A stretch of 16,024 nucleotides of DNA. Origin: Actinomycetes bacterium (GTDB lineage: Bacteria > Actinomycetota > Acidimicrobiia > Acidimicrobiales > SZUA-35). The stretch lies in NCBI GenBank assembly GCA_024227975.1, contig JAAETV010000346.1, positions 1-16,024 on the forward strand. The letters are read 5' to 3'. The translations under genes were made by a program, and so were the position numbers. Below are positions 1 to 8,407 of the stretch, piece by piece (positions within the stretch are counted from its first letter, which is position 1; the number at the start of each line of letters is the position of its first letter). The notes below the pieces were generated by a model. The model was not told where the DNA came from, did not search any database, and was given only the letters and a program-made list of their open reading frames with translations.

Positions 1-447
1 GATGAGCCAGGTGCCGTTGCTCTCGGTGGCCCTGGTCTCCATGGCGAAGAGGTCGGAGCCGGCATCTGGTTCGGTCATACAGATGGTGCCGATGACCTCG
101 CCTCGTAGGGCCGGTTCGACCAGGCGCTTGCGAAGGTCGTCGTCGGCGAAGCGGTGGACGAAGAAGGTGCCCATGAGCGACTGCATACTGCAGGCCGCGG
201 CCAGGGCCATCGACCCGTGGGCCAATTGCTCGACGGCTAGCAGGTACGAGAGGGTGTCCGCCCCTCCACCGAGTGGCTCGGGGTAGCGCATCGAGAAGAA
301 GCCGAGCTTGCCGACGGCACCGAACAGCTCGGCCGGGAAACGCGGATTCGAGTCGAGGTCGGCGGCCTGAGGCTGGACCTCGTTGCGGGAGAAGTCCCGA
401 AACAAGCTCTGGACGGCCTCCTGGGTATCGGTCAGTGCGAAGTCCAC
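1..447 (-). CDS. Acyl-CoA dehydrogenase, N-terminal part (cut by window edge)
   Basis: The frame gives the first 149 residues of an acyl-CoA dehydrogenase, an FAD enzyme that makes an alpha,beta-double bond in an acyl-CoA and passes electrons to electron-transfer flavoprotein. The helical N-terminal domain fills residues 1-120. The family motif MTEPDAGSDL, which contacts FAD and substrate, is at residues 124-133, and the beta-domain begins just before the window ends. The GTG at 447-445 is the only reasonable start, because the in-frame codon two positions upstream is the TGA stop of hyuB. The gap to hyuB is 3 bases, so this is the next gene of the same operon. No strong ribosome site is visible (only AGGG, rather far upstream), so translation may be coupled to hyuB. 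The substrate cannot be read from this part. An acyl-CoA intermediate of the pathway encoded upstream is the natural guess. Confidence 0.9.
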   Translation of the reverse strand, partial: MDFALTDTQEAVQSLFRDFSRNEVQPQAADLDSNPRFPAELFGAVGKLGFFSMRYPEPLGGGADTLSYLLAVEQLAHGSMALAAACSMQSLMGTFFVHRFADDDLRKRLVEPALRGEVIGTICMTEPDAGSDLFAMETRATESNGTWLI

Positions 448-450
448 GGG

Positions 451-2217
451 TCAGTCCGAAGCCCTGAGCTCGGCCGTGGCCGCCTCGTCGATTCCCTGGC
501 CGTCCTCACGGATCACGACCCCATAGGTGCTATGGGCGGCCGAGGCCGAGATGAGACCATCACGGACCTCCTCGTACACTTTGACCGCGTCCCGGTCGTG
601 AGGGTCGCCGAAGCCGCCACCGCCCCCGGCCTCCTGCACGTACAGGGTGCCCTGGGGCACCTCCTCGATGAGGTCCTTACTGGTCGGAGTGTGGGTCTGC
701 CCATCGGGATAGTGGAGCTCGATCTTGTTCAGTGTCCCGTCCTTTCCTCCGCCAAGGCCGAAGGCCGGTTCCTCGTCTCCGTCTCCGAATGTCACTATCT
801 GGGTGTCGTGAGAGCCAACGCGGTATCGGGTCTCGACTCCGAGCCCGCCACGATATTCACCTGCTCCAGCCGAGTCCGTGAGGAACTCATGTTTCAACAA
901 CAGATGGGGTGTCTGTTGCTCGAACATCTCATAGTCCTGGTCCAACAAGCCGCCGGAGGCATCGATCATCCCGATGTGGTCGTAGCCGTCAGTATCACAC
1001 ATGGCCCCTGACCCACCCTTCAGACCCATGAACATGATGTCGACAAAGGTGTCGTCGTCCTTGCGGGGGTCGTCTGCGGTCGACAGTGAGCACAACAGGT
1101 TGTTCCAGCCAGCAGTCACCCTGGTCGGGATGATAGGAGCCAGGGCCCGCATGATGGCATCGGCGTTGGGAGGACAGAGGTGGTTGCCGAAAGTGGTGGC
1201 CGCCGGGTACGAGGCGTTGAGGATCGTGCCCTCGGGGATGATGATGTCGATGGGCTGGATCATGCCGTGGTTGTGGGGGATGTCGGGATTGACCATCTGC
1301 AGGAACGTCAACAGGGTGGCTGACGCGCTTGAGGTGTAGATCCCGTTCACGAAGGCGTTGGTCTGGGGGTCGGTCTCGGAGTAGTCGAAGGTGATGTGAT
1401 CGTCCTCAACGGTGATCTTCACCCGGATCGTGTACTTGGAGCCGATGTTCTTGCCATCGAAGAAGACGCGACCCTCGCCCTCGTAGACCCCGTCGGGGAT
1501 GGCCCGGATCTCGGCCTCCATCATCTTTCGGGTGGCCTCGAACAGGTACTCCTTGTGAGCCTCGAAGCGGTCCAGCCCGTACTTCTCGACCAGGGCGATG
1601 AGACGGCGCTCCCCCACCGTGCAGGCGCCGATCTCGGCCCGCATGTCTTCCTGGACGATGTCGAGGCGAACATTGGCGAAGATGAGATCCCAGACGTCCT
1701 GGCGGAACTCGCCGCGTTCGTAGACCTTCACCGCAGGGATTCGTATGCCTTCCTGCCAGACCTCGGTTGCATTGGGGTTGTAGCCGCCCTTCACGTTCCC
1801 GCCGATGTCGGCTTGGTGGCCCTTGGTTGCCGACCAGCCGATCAGCGTCTCGCCAACGAAGATCGGCTTCAGCGCCGCCACGTCGTTGTTCTGGTTGCCG
1901 AGCGAGAACACGTCGTTATGGAAGAAGACGTCGCCGGGATAGACCCGACCCTTGAACTTCTCGGCGATATGGGCACAGACAGGGCCAAGAGAGAAGCTCA
2001 AGATGGGAAGGTTCTCGGTCTGCTCGAGCATCCGGCCCTCGGCGTCGTAGAGGCCGGTCACGAAGTCCTTCGCTTCGCACAGGATGGGCGACCGGGTGGT
2101 CTTCTCCATGCTGATGCTCATCTCGTCGGTGAACGCCTTGAGCGACCTTCCGATGATGGATACCAGTACCCGGTCGATCTCGGTGTCGGTGGTGATGTCG
2201 GTGGTGGTCGTGTCCAT
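451..2217 (-). CDS. hyuB: Hydantoinase B / oxoprolinase family subunit
   Basis: A 588-residue HyuB-type protein, normal length for the family. The family couples ATP hydrolysis to opening of cyclic amides (5-oxoproline, N-methylhydantoin) or to carboxylation of ketones (acetone and acetophenone carboxylases), always with a HyuA-type partner. Visible family marks are FHNDVF at 98-103, the GHQADIGG segment at 133-140 with His134 and Asp137 in the metal-binding region, QEGIRIPAVK at about 155-164, and the late DSAGAGEYRGGLG block. The N-terminus is unusually Thr-rich (MDTTTTDITTDTE). The ATG at 2217 has a GAGGTG site 6 bases upstream and follows the hyuA stop by 3 bases, so the two subunits are made together. 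Which amide or ketone is used cannot be read from sequence. The link with IorAB and acyl-CoA enzymes argues for a catabolic lactam or aryl ketone, not glutathione-cycle 5-oxoproline. Confidence 0.93.
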   Translation of the reverse strand: MDTTTTDITTDTEIDRVLVSIIGRSLKAFTDEMSISMEKTTRSPILCEAKDFVTGLYDAEGRMLEQTENLPILSFSLGPVCAHIAEKFKGRVYPGDVFFHNDVFSLGNQNNDVAALKPIFVGETLIGWSATKGHQADIGGNVKGGYNPNATEVWQEGIRIPAVKVYERGEFRQDVWDLIFANVRLDIVQEDMRAEIGACTVGERRLIALVEKYGLDRFEAHKEYLFEATRKMMEAEIRAIPDGVYEGEGRVFFDGKNIGSKYTIRVKITVEDDHITFDYSETDPQTNAFVNGIYTSSASATLLTFLQMVNPDIPHNHGMIQPIDIIIPEGTILNASYPAATTFGNHLCPPNADAIMRALAPIIPTRVTAGWNNLLCSLSTADDPRKDDDTFVDIMFMGLKGGSGAMCDTDGYDHIGMIDASGGLLDQDYEMFEQQTPHLLLKHEFLTDSAGAGEYRGGLGVETRYRVGSHDTQIVTFGDGDEEPAFGLGGGKDGTLNKIELHYPDGQTHTPTSKDLIEEVPQGTLYVQEAGGGGGFGDPHDRDAVKVYEEVRDGLISASAAHSTYGVVIREDGQGIDEAATAELRASD

Positions 2218-2220
2218 GAA

Positions 2221-4296
2221 CTACACCTCGTTCGCGGTCAGTAGACAGCTTCCATGATCGTCGATCCTCGCCTGGAAGGACGAGCTGACGAGGATGGTGG
2301 TGTCCGTGCGTTCGATCAGGGCAGGACCACCGATGACGTTTCCGGCCAGGAGGAGGTGCCCGTCGTACACACTGACCTCAGCGAAACCATCGAGCTCGGG
2401 GACGTAGGCCATGCGAGCCCCCTTCAGTGCCGCACTCGGATCAGCACCTCCCTTGGCCAGGAGCGCCAGCTCTGGTTTGTCGGTACGGCCGATGGCCCTG
2501 ACCCGAACGTTGATGAGCTCGACCTCGGTGCCTTCTTCGGCCAGGTTGTAGCCGTAGAGGCGGTCGTGCTCGCGGTGGAGGGAGTCGGCGATGGTCGAAA
2601 CGTCGCCGGCGGCAACCGTGTCTGGGCCGACGGGAACCGTCACTTCGTGGTACTGCTTCACATACCGCAGATCGAGATCGACCCGGTGCTCGACCCTGGC
2701 CGGATCGACTCCCTCCAGTTGGAGCTGGGCGTCACCCTCTTCGGTCATAGAGGCCACCAAGTGGCGCAGCCGTTGGGGGTCGAGGTCGCTGAACCCGGTC
2801 ACATAGGAGCGGACGAAGTCGTGCTGGAGGTCGCTCTGCAACATGCCGGCGGCGCACAGGACAGAAGCGGTTGGGGGAACGAGCAGGCTGGGGATCTCGA
2901 GCTCATCGGCGATCATGCAGGCGTGTAGTGAGCCGGCACCACCGGCGACAACTATCGGGAAGTCACGGGGATCCAGACCGCGTTCAACGGTGATCTCGCG
3001 CACCCCGTGGGCCATATTGGTGTTGATGACGCGATACATCCCCGCCGCTGCTTCTTCGACGCTGACGCCGAGGGGATCGCCGACATGGCCTTCGATGGCC
3101 TTGCGAGCTTCGTCGACGTCGAGGGTCATCGCTCCGCCGGCGAAAAAGCCCGGGTCCAGGTAGCCGAGAACGACGTTTGCATCGGTACAGGTCGGCTTCT
3201 GCCCACCTCGGCCGTAGCAGGCGGGACCGGGATCGGCGCCAGCAGACTGGGGCCCCATCCTCATCAGACCGCCCTCGTCAATCCAGCCGATACTGCCCCC
3301 GCCGGCACCGATGGTGATGATGGCCAGCATGGGCAGGGCGATCCGCAGGCGATCGATGTCGCTCTCCTGGTACATGGCCGCTTCCCCATTGCGGACCAGC
3401 GAGGCGTCGAAGCTGGTGCCGCCCATGTCGACGACGATGCAGTCATCACCGGCGTTGGCTCTGGTGTAGGCGGCGGCGGCTTTCGGTCCGCCTGCGGGGC
3501 CGGAGAGCAGGGTGGCCGCCGGTCGTGTGACCGCGACCTCGGGCAACGCAACTCCCCCATTGGACTGCATGACGAGCAGGACGCCGCCAAAGCCGATGGC
3601 CGACAGCCTCTCGGTCAGGCTCTCCAGATAGTCCCGGAGGATGGGACCGACGTAGGAATTGAGCACCGTGGTCGACACCCGGTTGTAGAAGCGAATGGTC
3701 GGCAACACCTCAGAGGACACGCTGAGGAAGACATCGGGAAGTTTGGCTCGGACGATCTCGGCCGCCGCCTGCTCGTGGGCTTGGTTGGCGAAAGAGTTCA
3801 TGAAGCAGATGGCGACAGCCTCGACACCCTCCTCGGCGAACACCTCGACCGCGGCGTTGACATCGTCGAGGTCGAGGCCGTCCAACTCGAGACCCTTGTA
3901 GTCAAGCCTTCCTCCCACCGGCATCCTCAGATAGCGAGGCGCCAGGGGAACGACGTTCTTCTGGCGGTTGTTGTATTGCTCCTCTCGCACCCCACGGCGC
4001 ATCTCCAAGGCATCGCGAACACCGGCCGTTGTCACCAGCCCCGTCTTGGCCCCGTTTCGCGTGAGGGTGGCATTGGTGGTCACGGTTGTGCCGTGAACGA
4101 TGGTCGTGATCTGGCCGGCCAGCTCCCCGACGTCGATGCCCTTGTCATCAGCAATATGGCTCAACCCATCGAGAACCCCAACCGACGGATCGCCTGGAGT
4201 CGAGAGTGTTTTGTAGGTGGACATGGTGCCATCAGCCGCCCACAAGAAGAAGTCCGTGAACGTGCCCCCGACATCGACGCCGAGCTTGTAAGTCAT
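2221..4296 (-). CDS. hyuA: Hydantoinase A / oxoprolinase family ATPase subunit
   Basis: A 691-residue HyuA-type protein that binds ATP through an actin/hexokinase-like fold and phosphorylates the substrate for the HyuB partner. Numbering from the ATG at 4296, the phosphate-1 loop DVGGTFTD is at 8-15, the HGTTVTTNA segment at about 69-77, the second phosphate motif VDMGGTSFD at 289-297, GAGGGSI at 330-336, and the adenosine-side GGAGSLH at 452-458. All key motifs look intact. The ATG overlaps the iorB stop as ATGA, which fits coupled translation. A TTG two codons earlier (4302-4300) is the alternative start. The single GGGGAGG site at 4307-4313 sits 10 bases from ATG and 4 from TTG and does not settle it. 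HyuB follows after 3 bases. Role: with HyuB, an ATP-dependent lactam hydrolase or ketone carboxylase; the substrate is unknown. Confidence 0.93.
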   Translation of the reverse strand: MTYKLGVDVGGTFTDFFLWAADGTMSTYKTLSTPGDPSVGVLDGLSHIADDKGIDVGELAGQITTIVHGTTVTTNATLTRNGAKTGLVTTAGVRDALEMRRGVREEQYNNRQKNVVPLAPRYLRMPVGGRLDYKGLELDGLDLDDVNAAVEVFAEEGVEAVAICFMNSFANQAHEQAAAEIVRAKLPDVFLSVSSEVLPTIRFYNRVSTTVLNSYVGPILRDYLESLTERLSAIGFGGVLLVMQSNGGVALPEVAVTRPAATLLSGPAGGPKAAAAYTRANAGDDCIVVDMGGTSFDASLVRNGEAAMYQESDIDRLRIALPMLAIITIGAGGGSIGWIDEGGLMRMGPQSAGADPGPACYGRGGQKPTCTDANVVLGYLDPGFFAGGAMTLDVDEARKAIEGHVGDPLGVSVEEAAAGMYRVINTNMAHGVREITVERGLDPRDFPIVVAGGAGSLHACMIADELEIPSLLVPPTASVLCAAGMLQSDLQHDFVRSYVTGFSDLDPQRLRHLVASMTEEGDAQLQLEGVDPARVEHRVDLDLRYVKQYHEVTVPVGPDTVAAGDVSTIADSLHREHDRLYGYNLAEEGTEVELINVRVRAIGRTDKPELALLAKGGADPSAALKGARMAYVPELDGFAEVSVYDGHLLLAGNVIGGPALIERTDTTILVSSSFQARIDDHGSCLLTANEV

Positions 4297-4895
4297 CGAC
4301 AAGCGACCTCCCCGAGTTGTTGACCAAGGCGAAAAGCCCGTCGGGAGGCCTCCAACCGACCCCCTGGATTAGCGCGATCCACCGCTGCTTCGAGATGGTC
4401 GGCGGGAATCGGCAACAGATCACTCCCAGCCAGCACACCAATCATGACGGTGTTGAGCAGCTTCGTGTCGCCTGCCTCCAGGGCAAGCGTGGTGCCGTCG
4501 ACCAGGTGGACGCGGCCAGCAATATCGTCGATCCTGCTCACGATCGACGACAGGGTCGGATAGGCCTCACCGCTTCTGGTGAGACCGATGGGAACGATCG
4601 GTGTCTTGTTGATCAAGACCGTTGCGTCGCTCGACATCTTGGAGATCGCTCGCTCGGCTTCGATCGGCTCGAGGCCGACAATGACCTCGGCCTCGCCCTG
4701 GGCGATGAACGTCGTGCTCCCTTCACCGAACCGCACGGTGGCCTCGACACTGCCCCCCCTCTGCGACAGTCCATAGATCTGGCCGACCCGGGCCTCCAAG
4801 CCTGCGGTAACGGCGGCAAGACCCAGCACCCGAGCCAGGCTGATCACGCCCTGGCCACCAACACCGACGATAACGACGGGGCAGGTCGCGCTCAT
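4293..4895 (-). CDS. iorB: Indolepyruvate (2-oxoacid) oxidoreductase beta subunit
   Basis: A 200-residue protein of the POR/IorB gamma-type domain family, the small partner of the thiamine-diphosphate IorA chain. The start VVIVGVGGQGVISLARVLG (residues 7-25) is the classic glycine-rich motif of this domain, followed by GLSQRGGSV at about 43-51, which is characteristic of IorB. The length matches stand-alone IorB. The ATG at 4895 overlaps the iorA TGA as ATGA and has GAGGG 7 bases upstream. A longer in-frame extension reaching 5126 lies wholly inside iorA and is not real. The 3' end overlaps hyuA. With IorA it should convert a 2-oxoacid (indolepyruvate, phenylpyruvate or similar) and CoA to an acyl-CoA and CO2. 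The annotated name is by family; aryl specificity is not proven. Confidence 0.92.
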   Translation of the reverse strand: MSATCPVVIVGVGGQGVISLARVLGLAAVTAGLEARVGQIYGLSQRGGSVEATVRFGEGSTTFIAQGEAEVIVGLEPIEAERAISKMSSDATVLINKTPIVPIGLTRSGEAYPTLSSIVSRIDDIAGRVHLVDGTTLALEAGDTKLLNTVMIGVLAGSDLLPIPADHLEAAVDRANPGGRLEASRRAFRLGQQLGEVACR

Positions 4896-7800
4896 TGTTC
4901 TGCCCTCGGGTTGATGTCGACCCGGGTTGAGCGGTCCCGTTCTCCGGTCCCGGTTGGTTGGGTGACGGGGTAAATGGCGTTGTTCGGACAGAACTGGGCA
5001 CAGACCCCGCACGAAACACACAACAGGGGATCGATCTCGATCTTGCCTTGGTCCAGGAAGAAGGCCGGACAACCGAAGAGATCGAGACAGGCATTGCAGT
5101 TGCCGCACAGACCGCAAATCATGCAACGAGCGGCCTCGGCCCTGGCTTGGGGTTCGGTGAGCGCACCGACCACCTCGCCGAAGTCCCGGACCCGCTCGGT
5201 CGGATCGAGCTCACCAACGATCGCTCTCTGGGTGATGTCGACCCGGCTGACACCCGAGCGGCGAGACGGGGCCTCCCCGGTGACCATCGGCGGAGGGGGG
5301 CGCTCATCGGCCGCTACCTCTCCTCGAAGGCTCCGATCGATTCCCCACGCCGCCCTCAGACCGCCGGCGATGGCGTCGGTGACACTACCGCCTCCGTCTG
5401 CCATGTCTCCGGCGGCGAAGATGGCCTCGTGCGACGTTCGGCCCGTCTTGTTGTCGACGACCCGACGTTCGGGTGTTGAGGGGTCGGGCCGCTGTCCGAT
5501 GGCGGTCACAACGAGGTCGGCCCCGACAACGAAGTCGGTGCCAGCCACGGGCTCGAAGTTCTCGGGGTCGGTGGCTCCGGGGATGAGGGGCGCGACCTTC
5601 ACCATCTCGACACCGTCGCCGACGAGGGCGGTCACTGCGACCCGGGTATGGATCTCGACCCCCTCATCGTCGGCCGCAATGATCTCGCTACCGATGGCTG
5701 GCATGTCGGTGCGGTCCTCGAGGCAGGCGATGACCACGTGCTCAGCCCCCCGCCGCAGGGCGGTTCTGGCTGCATCTATGGCCGTATTGCCTCCTCCGAC
5801 GACCAGCACTCGCTCAGCCGGTCCGACATCGGTCCGGAGGTAGCGAAGTCCCTGGACGACTTCGGGGCCCCGGCCTGGCAGATCGAGATCGATCTCGGTA
5901 CCGGCCCCGACCGCCAACAGGACGGCGTCATGGCTCTCGACCAGCTCTTCGATGTCGAGATCGGTGCCAAGCCTGCGGCCTCCCTCGAAGATCACGCCGA
6001 GACCGAGAATGCGCTCGATGTCTCGGTTGAGGACTTCGGAGGGCAAGCGGTAGGCAGGGATGCCAGATGCCAGCACCCCACCCGGCGACTGGTCGGCGTC
6101 GAACAGCCTGACCTCGAAACCGCGCATGGCCAGGTCATGGGCGGCAGCCAGCCCGGCAGGACCGGCCCCGACGATCCCAACGCTCATGCCGTTGGCCGGT
6201 GCGGGCTGGGGGGAGTTCGGGAAGACCTCCTGTTCATCGGCCCAATCCATCACGAAGCGTTTCAGATCGTTGATGGCCACCGGCTGATCGGTTCTGACAC
6301 AAGCGCTCTCACAGGGACGATGGCAGACGCGACAGACCGAATCGGGCAGGGGCAGACCGTCCATGATCAGCTCGAGCGCATCCCCGTAGCGCCCTGCGGC
6401 GATATGGGCCGAGTAGCCCTGGATGCACAGGAACAGGGGACACTTGTCGGCACAGGGAGCAACAGGCGGCCTGTCGACCTCTTCGCCAACCTCGAGCGAG
6501 CGTGCTCTCACCATGGCCCGTTCGTAGTCCTCGACCACGTCCTGGTCGCACCGCTGCCCACAGCTCGATCGACCACAGTGCTTGCACCGGTCGTGGTCGA
6601 TGGCATAGGTGAGCACCCCTGCATCCACCTCGTCGTGGTCAGGGATGGCTCGATCCAGATGGACGGGGCACGGCCTCTGCGAGATGACGACGCTCAGCTC
6701 ATCGCGAGCCTTCGCCCTCTCGAAAGCTCCAACCGATGAGGCGAGGTCGTTGGGATCGACGGTCTCGACATGGGGCGCGCCCAGAGCTCTGACAACCGCT
6801 TCGATGTCAACGGTGCGACGGACACGGCCAGCCTCGATCTTGACGCCAGGGCTCTCCTGGAACCCCGTCATGGCAGTGACCTCGTTGTCCATGATCACAG
6901 CCACCATGTTGGCGTTTTCCTTGATGGCATTGAGCAGAGCCGGCATACCCGAGTGGAAGAAGGTGCCATCGCCGAGGAACCCCAGGGTGCGCTCACCGGT
7001 CGTGCGGGCAACACCAGCGGCGAGGGAGAATCCAGCGCCCATGGCCAATATCGCATCACCGGCGTTGAGGGGTGGCGCCGCTCCAAGGGTGTAGCAGCCG
7101 ATGTCGTTGAAGTAGAGGGCTCCGTCTCCGAACACGGATCGGGCTGCGAAGAAGGCGGACCGGTGAGGGCAGGCTGCGCACAGGGTGGGTGGTCGGATGG
7201 GGAGTGAGCGCACCTCGACCGAGGAGTGGACGGGGGGGTCCATTCCGAGCACGTCATGCAATGCCGACTGGACGATCTCCGGTGTGTACTCGAACTCGGT
7301 TGGGAAGTGTCCTGTGCGCTTGCCGAGGATCTTTGGAGGAAGCTCGTTGAGGGAGCACAAGGCCCTGATCCGATCCTCCAGGTATGGCGACAGCTCCTCG
7401 ACAACGATGACGGTGTCCATGTCGCGCAACTTCTCGATCAGCCACCCTTCAGGCAGGGGATACACGACGCCCATGGCCATCAGGGTCACGTCGATGTCTT
7501 CACCGGCATCAGCCAGGAGATCGGCGCAGATCGCGGCTGCGGCGCCGGTGGTCAGAACCCCCGTGCGGCCCGTACCGGTTGCCTCGAAGAAGCCAGAATC
7601 GCTGATGGCCGAACGGGCTGATTCGAGGCGGTCGGCGATCTCGGTCCTCATCCTCGAAGCGTTGGATGGGGTCACCTGGAACCGCTTGGCGTCGCGCTTG
7701 AAGCCGTGAACGACGGGCCGCGTCCTGGGGCCGAACGTGACCGGGGCCGAGCCGTGACAAACCCGGGTAGTGGGACGCACGATGACCGGCAGCCGGCTCC

Positions 7801-8311
7801 GCTCGGAGAGCTCGAAGGCGAACCTGGTGATCTCGAGTGCTTCCTGGGGGGTACGAGGATCCAGCATCGGGATGTGCAGGGTGTCGGCCAGGTGACGCTG
7901 GTCCTGCTCATTGGGACTGGTGTGCATGGATGGATCGCCAGCACTGACGATGACCATCCCGGCGACTGCTCCCACATAGGGGATCGTGCTCAGTGGGTCT
8001 CCGGCGTACATGAGACCAAGGTGTTTCATGGCCACGATGGAGCGTGTCCCGGCCAGTGACGCCGCGAACGCCATCTCCAGGGCCACTTTCTCGTTGACCG
8101 AGTACTCGAACGGAATGCCGAGCAAGGGTGCCAGCCGGGCGAAGGTGTCCGTTACCTCCGTCGAAGGGGTTCCCGGGTAGCCGCAGGCGAACCCGACACC
8201 TGCTTCGATCGCCCCACGGGCGATCGCTTCGTTCCCCAACAAGAACTCACTGCGTCCCGCCTCATCGGAGAGCAGGGGATGGTCCGGCGTCATGTCGCGC
8301 CGGGGGGCCAC
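4892..8311 (-). CDS. iorA: IorA fused to a GltD-like FAD/NAD(P)H oxidoreductase
   Basis: A reading frame of up to 1139 residues, about twice the usual IorA (about 600). Numbering from the GTG at 8311: the pyrimidine-binding IorA domain with GNEAIARGA and GYPGTPSTEV spans about 20-190; the middle transketolase-C-like domain about 248-350; the thiamine-diphosphate domain about 375-550 with GDGTFFHSG at 447-455 and DNEVTAMTGFQ at 475-485. A four-Cys patch (C576, 579, 584, 588) follows. Next comes a GltD/NfnB-type module: the iron-sulfur helical domain with Cys 620, 624, 629, 660, 663, 667, 671; FAD loop GAGPAG at 715-720; NAD(P) loop GGGNTAID at 839-846; a terminal GD at 968-969. The end (1063-1108) is a ten-Cys ferredoxin domain like the IorA C-terminus. 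It probably oxidises a 2-oxoacid to acyl-CoA and passes electrons internally to NAD(P)+. The start is uncertain: the ATG at 8293 (residue 7) is equally plausible, and neither has a clear ribosome site. Confidence 0.93.
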   Translation of the reverse strand: MAPRRDMTPDHPLLSDEAGRSEFLLGNEAIARGAIEAGVGFACGYPGTPSTEVTDTFARLAPLLGIPFEYSVNEKVALEMAFAASLAGTRSIVAMKHLGLMYAGDPLSTIPYVGAVAGMVIVSAGDPSMHTSPNEQDQRHLADTLHIPMLDPRTPQEALEITRFAFELSERSRLPVIVRPTTRVCHGSAPVTFGPRTRPVVHGFKRDAKRFQVTPSNASRMRTEIADRLESARSAISDSGFFEATGTGRTGVLTTGAAAAICADLLADAGEDIDVTLMAMGVVYPLPEGWLIEKLRDMDTVIVVEELSPYLEDRIRALCSLNELPPKILGKRTGHFPTEFEYTPEIVQSALHDVLGMDPPVHSSVEVRSLPIRPPTLCAACPHRSAFFAARSVFGDGALYFNDIGCYTLGAAPPLNAGDAILAMGAGFSLAAGVARTTGERTLGFLGDGTFFHSGMPALLNAIKENANMVAVIMDNEVTAMTGFQESPGVKIEAGRVRRTVDIEAVVRALGAPHVETVDPNDLASSVGAFERAKARDELSVVISQRPCPVHLDRAIPDHDEVDAGVLTYAIDHDRCKHCGRSSCGQRCDQDVVEDYERAMVRARSLEVGEEVDRPPVAPCADKCPLFLCIQGYSAHIAAGRYGDALELIMDGLPLPDSVCRVCHRPCESACVRTDQPVAINDLKRFVMDWADEQEVFPNSPQPAPANGMSVGIVGAGPAGLAAAHDLAMRGFEVRLFDADQSPGGVLASGIPAYRLPSEVLNRDIERILGLGVIFEGGRRLGTDLDIEELVESHDAVLLAVGAGTEIDLDLPGRGPEVVQGLRYLRTDVGPAERVLVVGGGNTAIDAARTALRRGAEHVVIACLEDRTDMPAIGSEIIAADDEGVEIHTRVAVTALVGDGVEMVKVAPLIPGATDPENFEPVAGTDFVVGADLVVTAIGQRPDPSTPERRVVDNKTGRTSHEAIFAAGDMADGGGSVTDAIAGGLRAAWGIDRSLRGEVAADERPPPPMVTGEAPSRRSGVSRVDITQRAIVGELDPTERVRDFGEVVGALTEPQARAEAARCMICGLCGNCNACLDLFGCPAFFLDQGKIEIDPLLCVSCGVCAQFCPNNAIYPVTQPTGTGERDRSTRVDINPRAEQ

Positions 8312-8394
8312 TGCACGCCACGCGAGGGTATTGACCCCGGGCCGACGGGCATGCTGGCCAACGAGCGGTTGATCGTCGTCGCGTAGCTTCGCAT
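8290..8394 (-). CDS. Possible 34-residue leader ORF before iorA (doubtful)
   Basis: A short frame starts at ATG 8394-8392, just after an AGGAGAG stretch, and ends in a TGA that overlaps the internal iorA ATG (8293) as ATGA. If translated, it could bring ribosomes to iorA, which has no ribosome site of its own, and would favour 8293 as the iorA start. The peptide (one Tyr, one Trp, several Ser and Pro) has no recognisable domain and is not an obvious attenuation leader. The ribosome site is only 2 bases from the ATG, which is tight. It may well be chance. Confidence 0.2.
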   Translation of the reverse strand: MRSYATTINRSLASMPVGPGSIPSRGVQWPPGAT

Positions 8395-8407
8395 CTCTCC
8401 TACTTCC

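Noticed and set aside
1396..2244. 282-codon plus-strand frame opposite hyuB
   Set aside because: An antisense shadow of hyuB; low-complexity composition and no recognisable domain.
3007..4323. 438-codon plus-strand frame opposite hyuA
   Set aside because: It mirrors hyuA on the other strand in GC-rich DNA; the translation is rich in Gly, His and Asp with no domain, whereas hyuA has all its motifs.
4896..5126. 77-codon in-frame extension upstream of iorB
   Set aside because: It lies entirely within the iorA coding sequence in another frame and has no domain; the ATG at 4895 has a good ribosome site and the IorB glycine motif follows at once.
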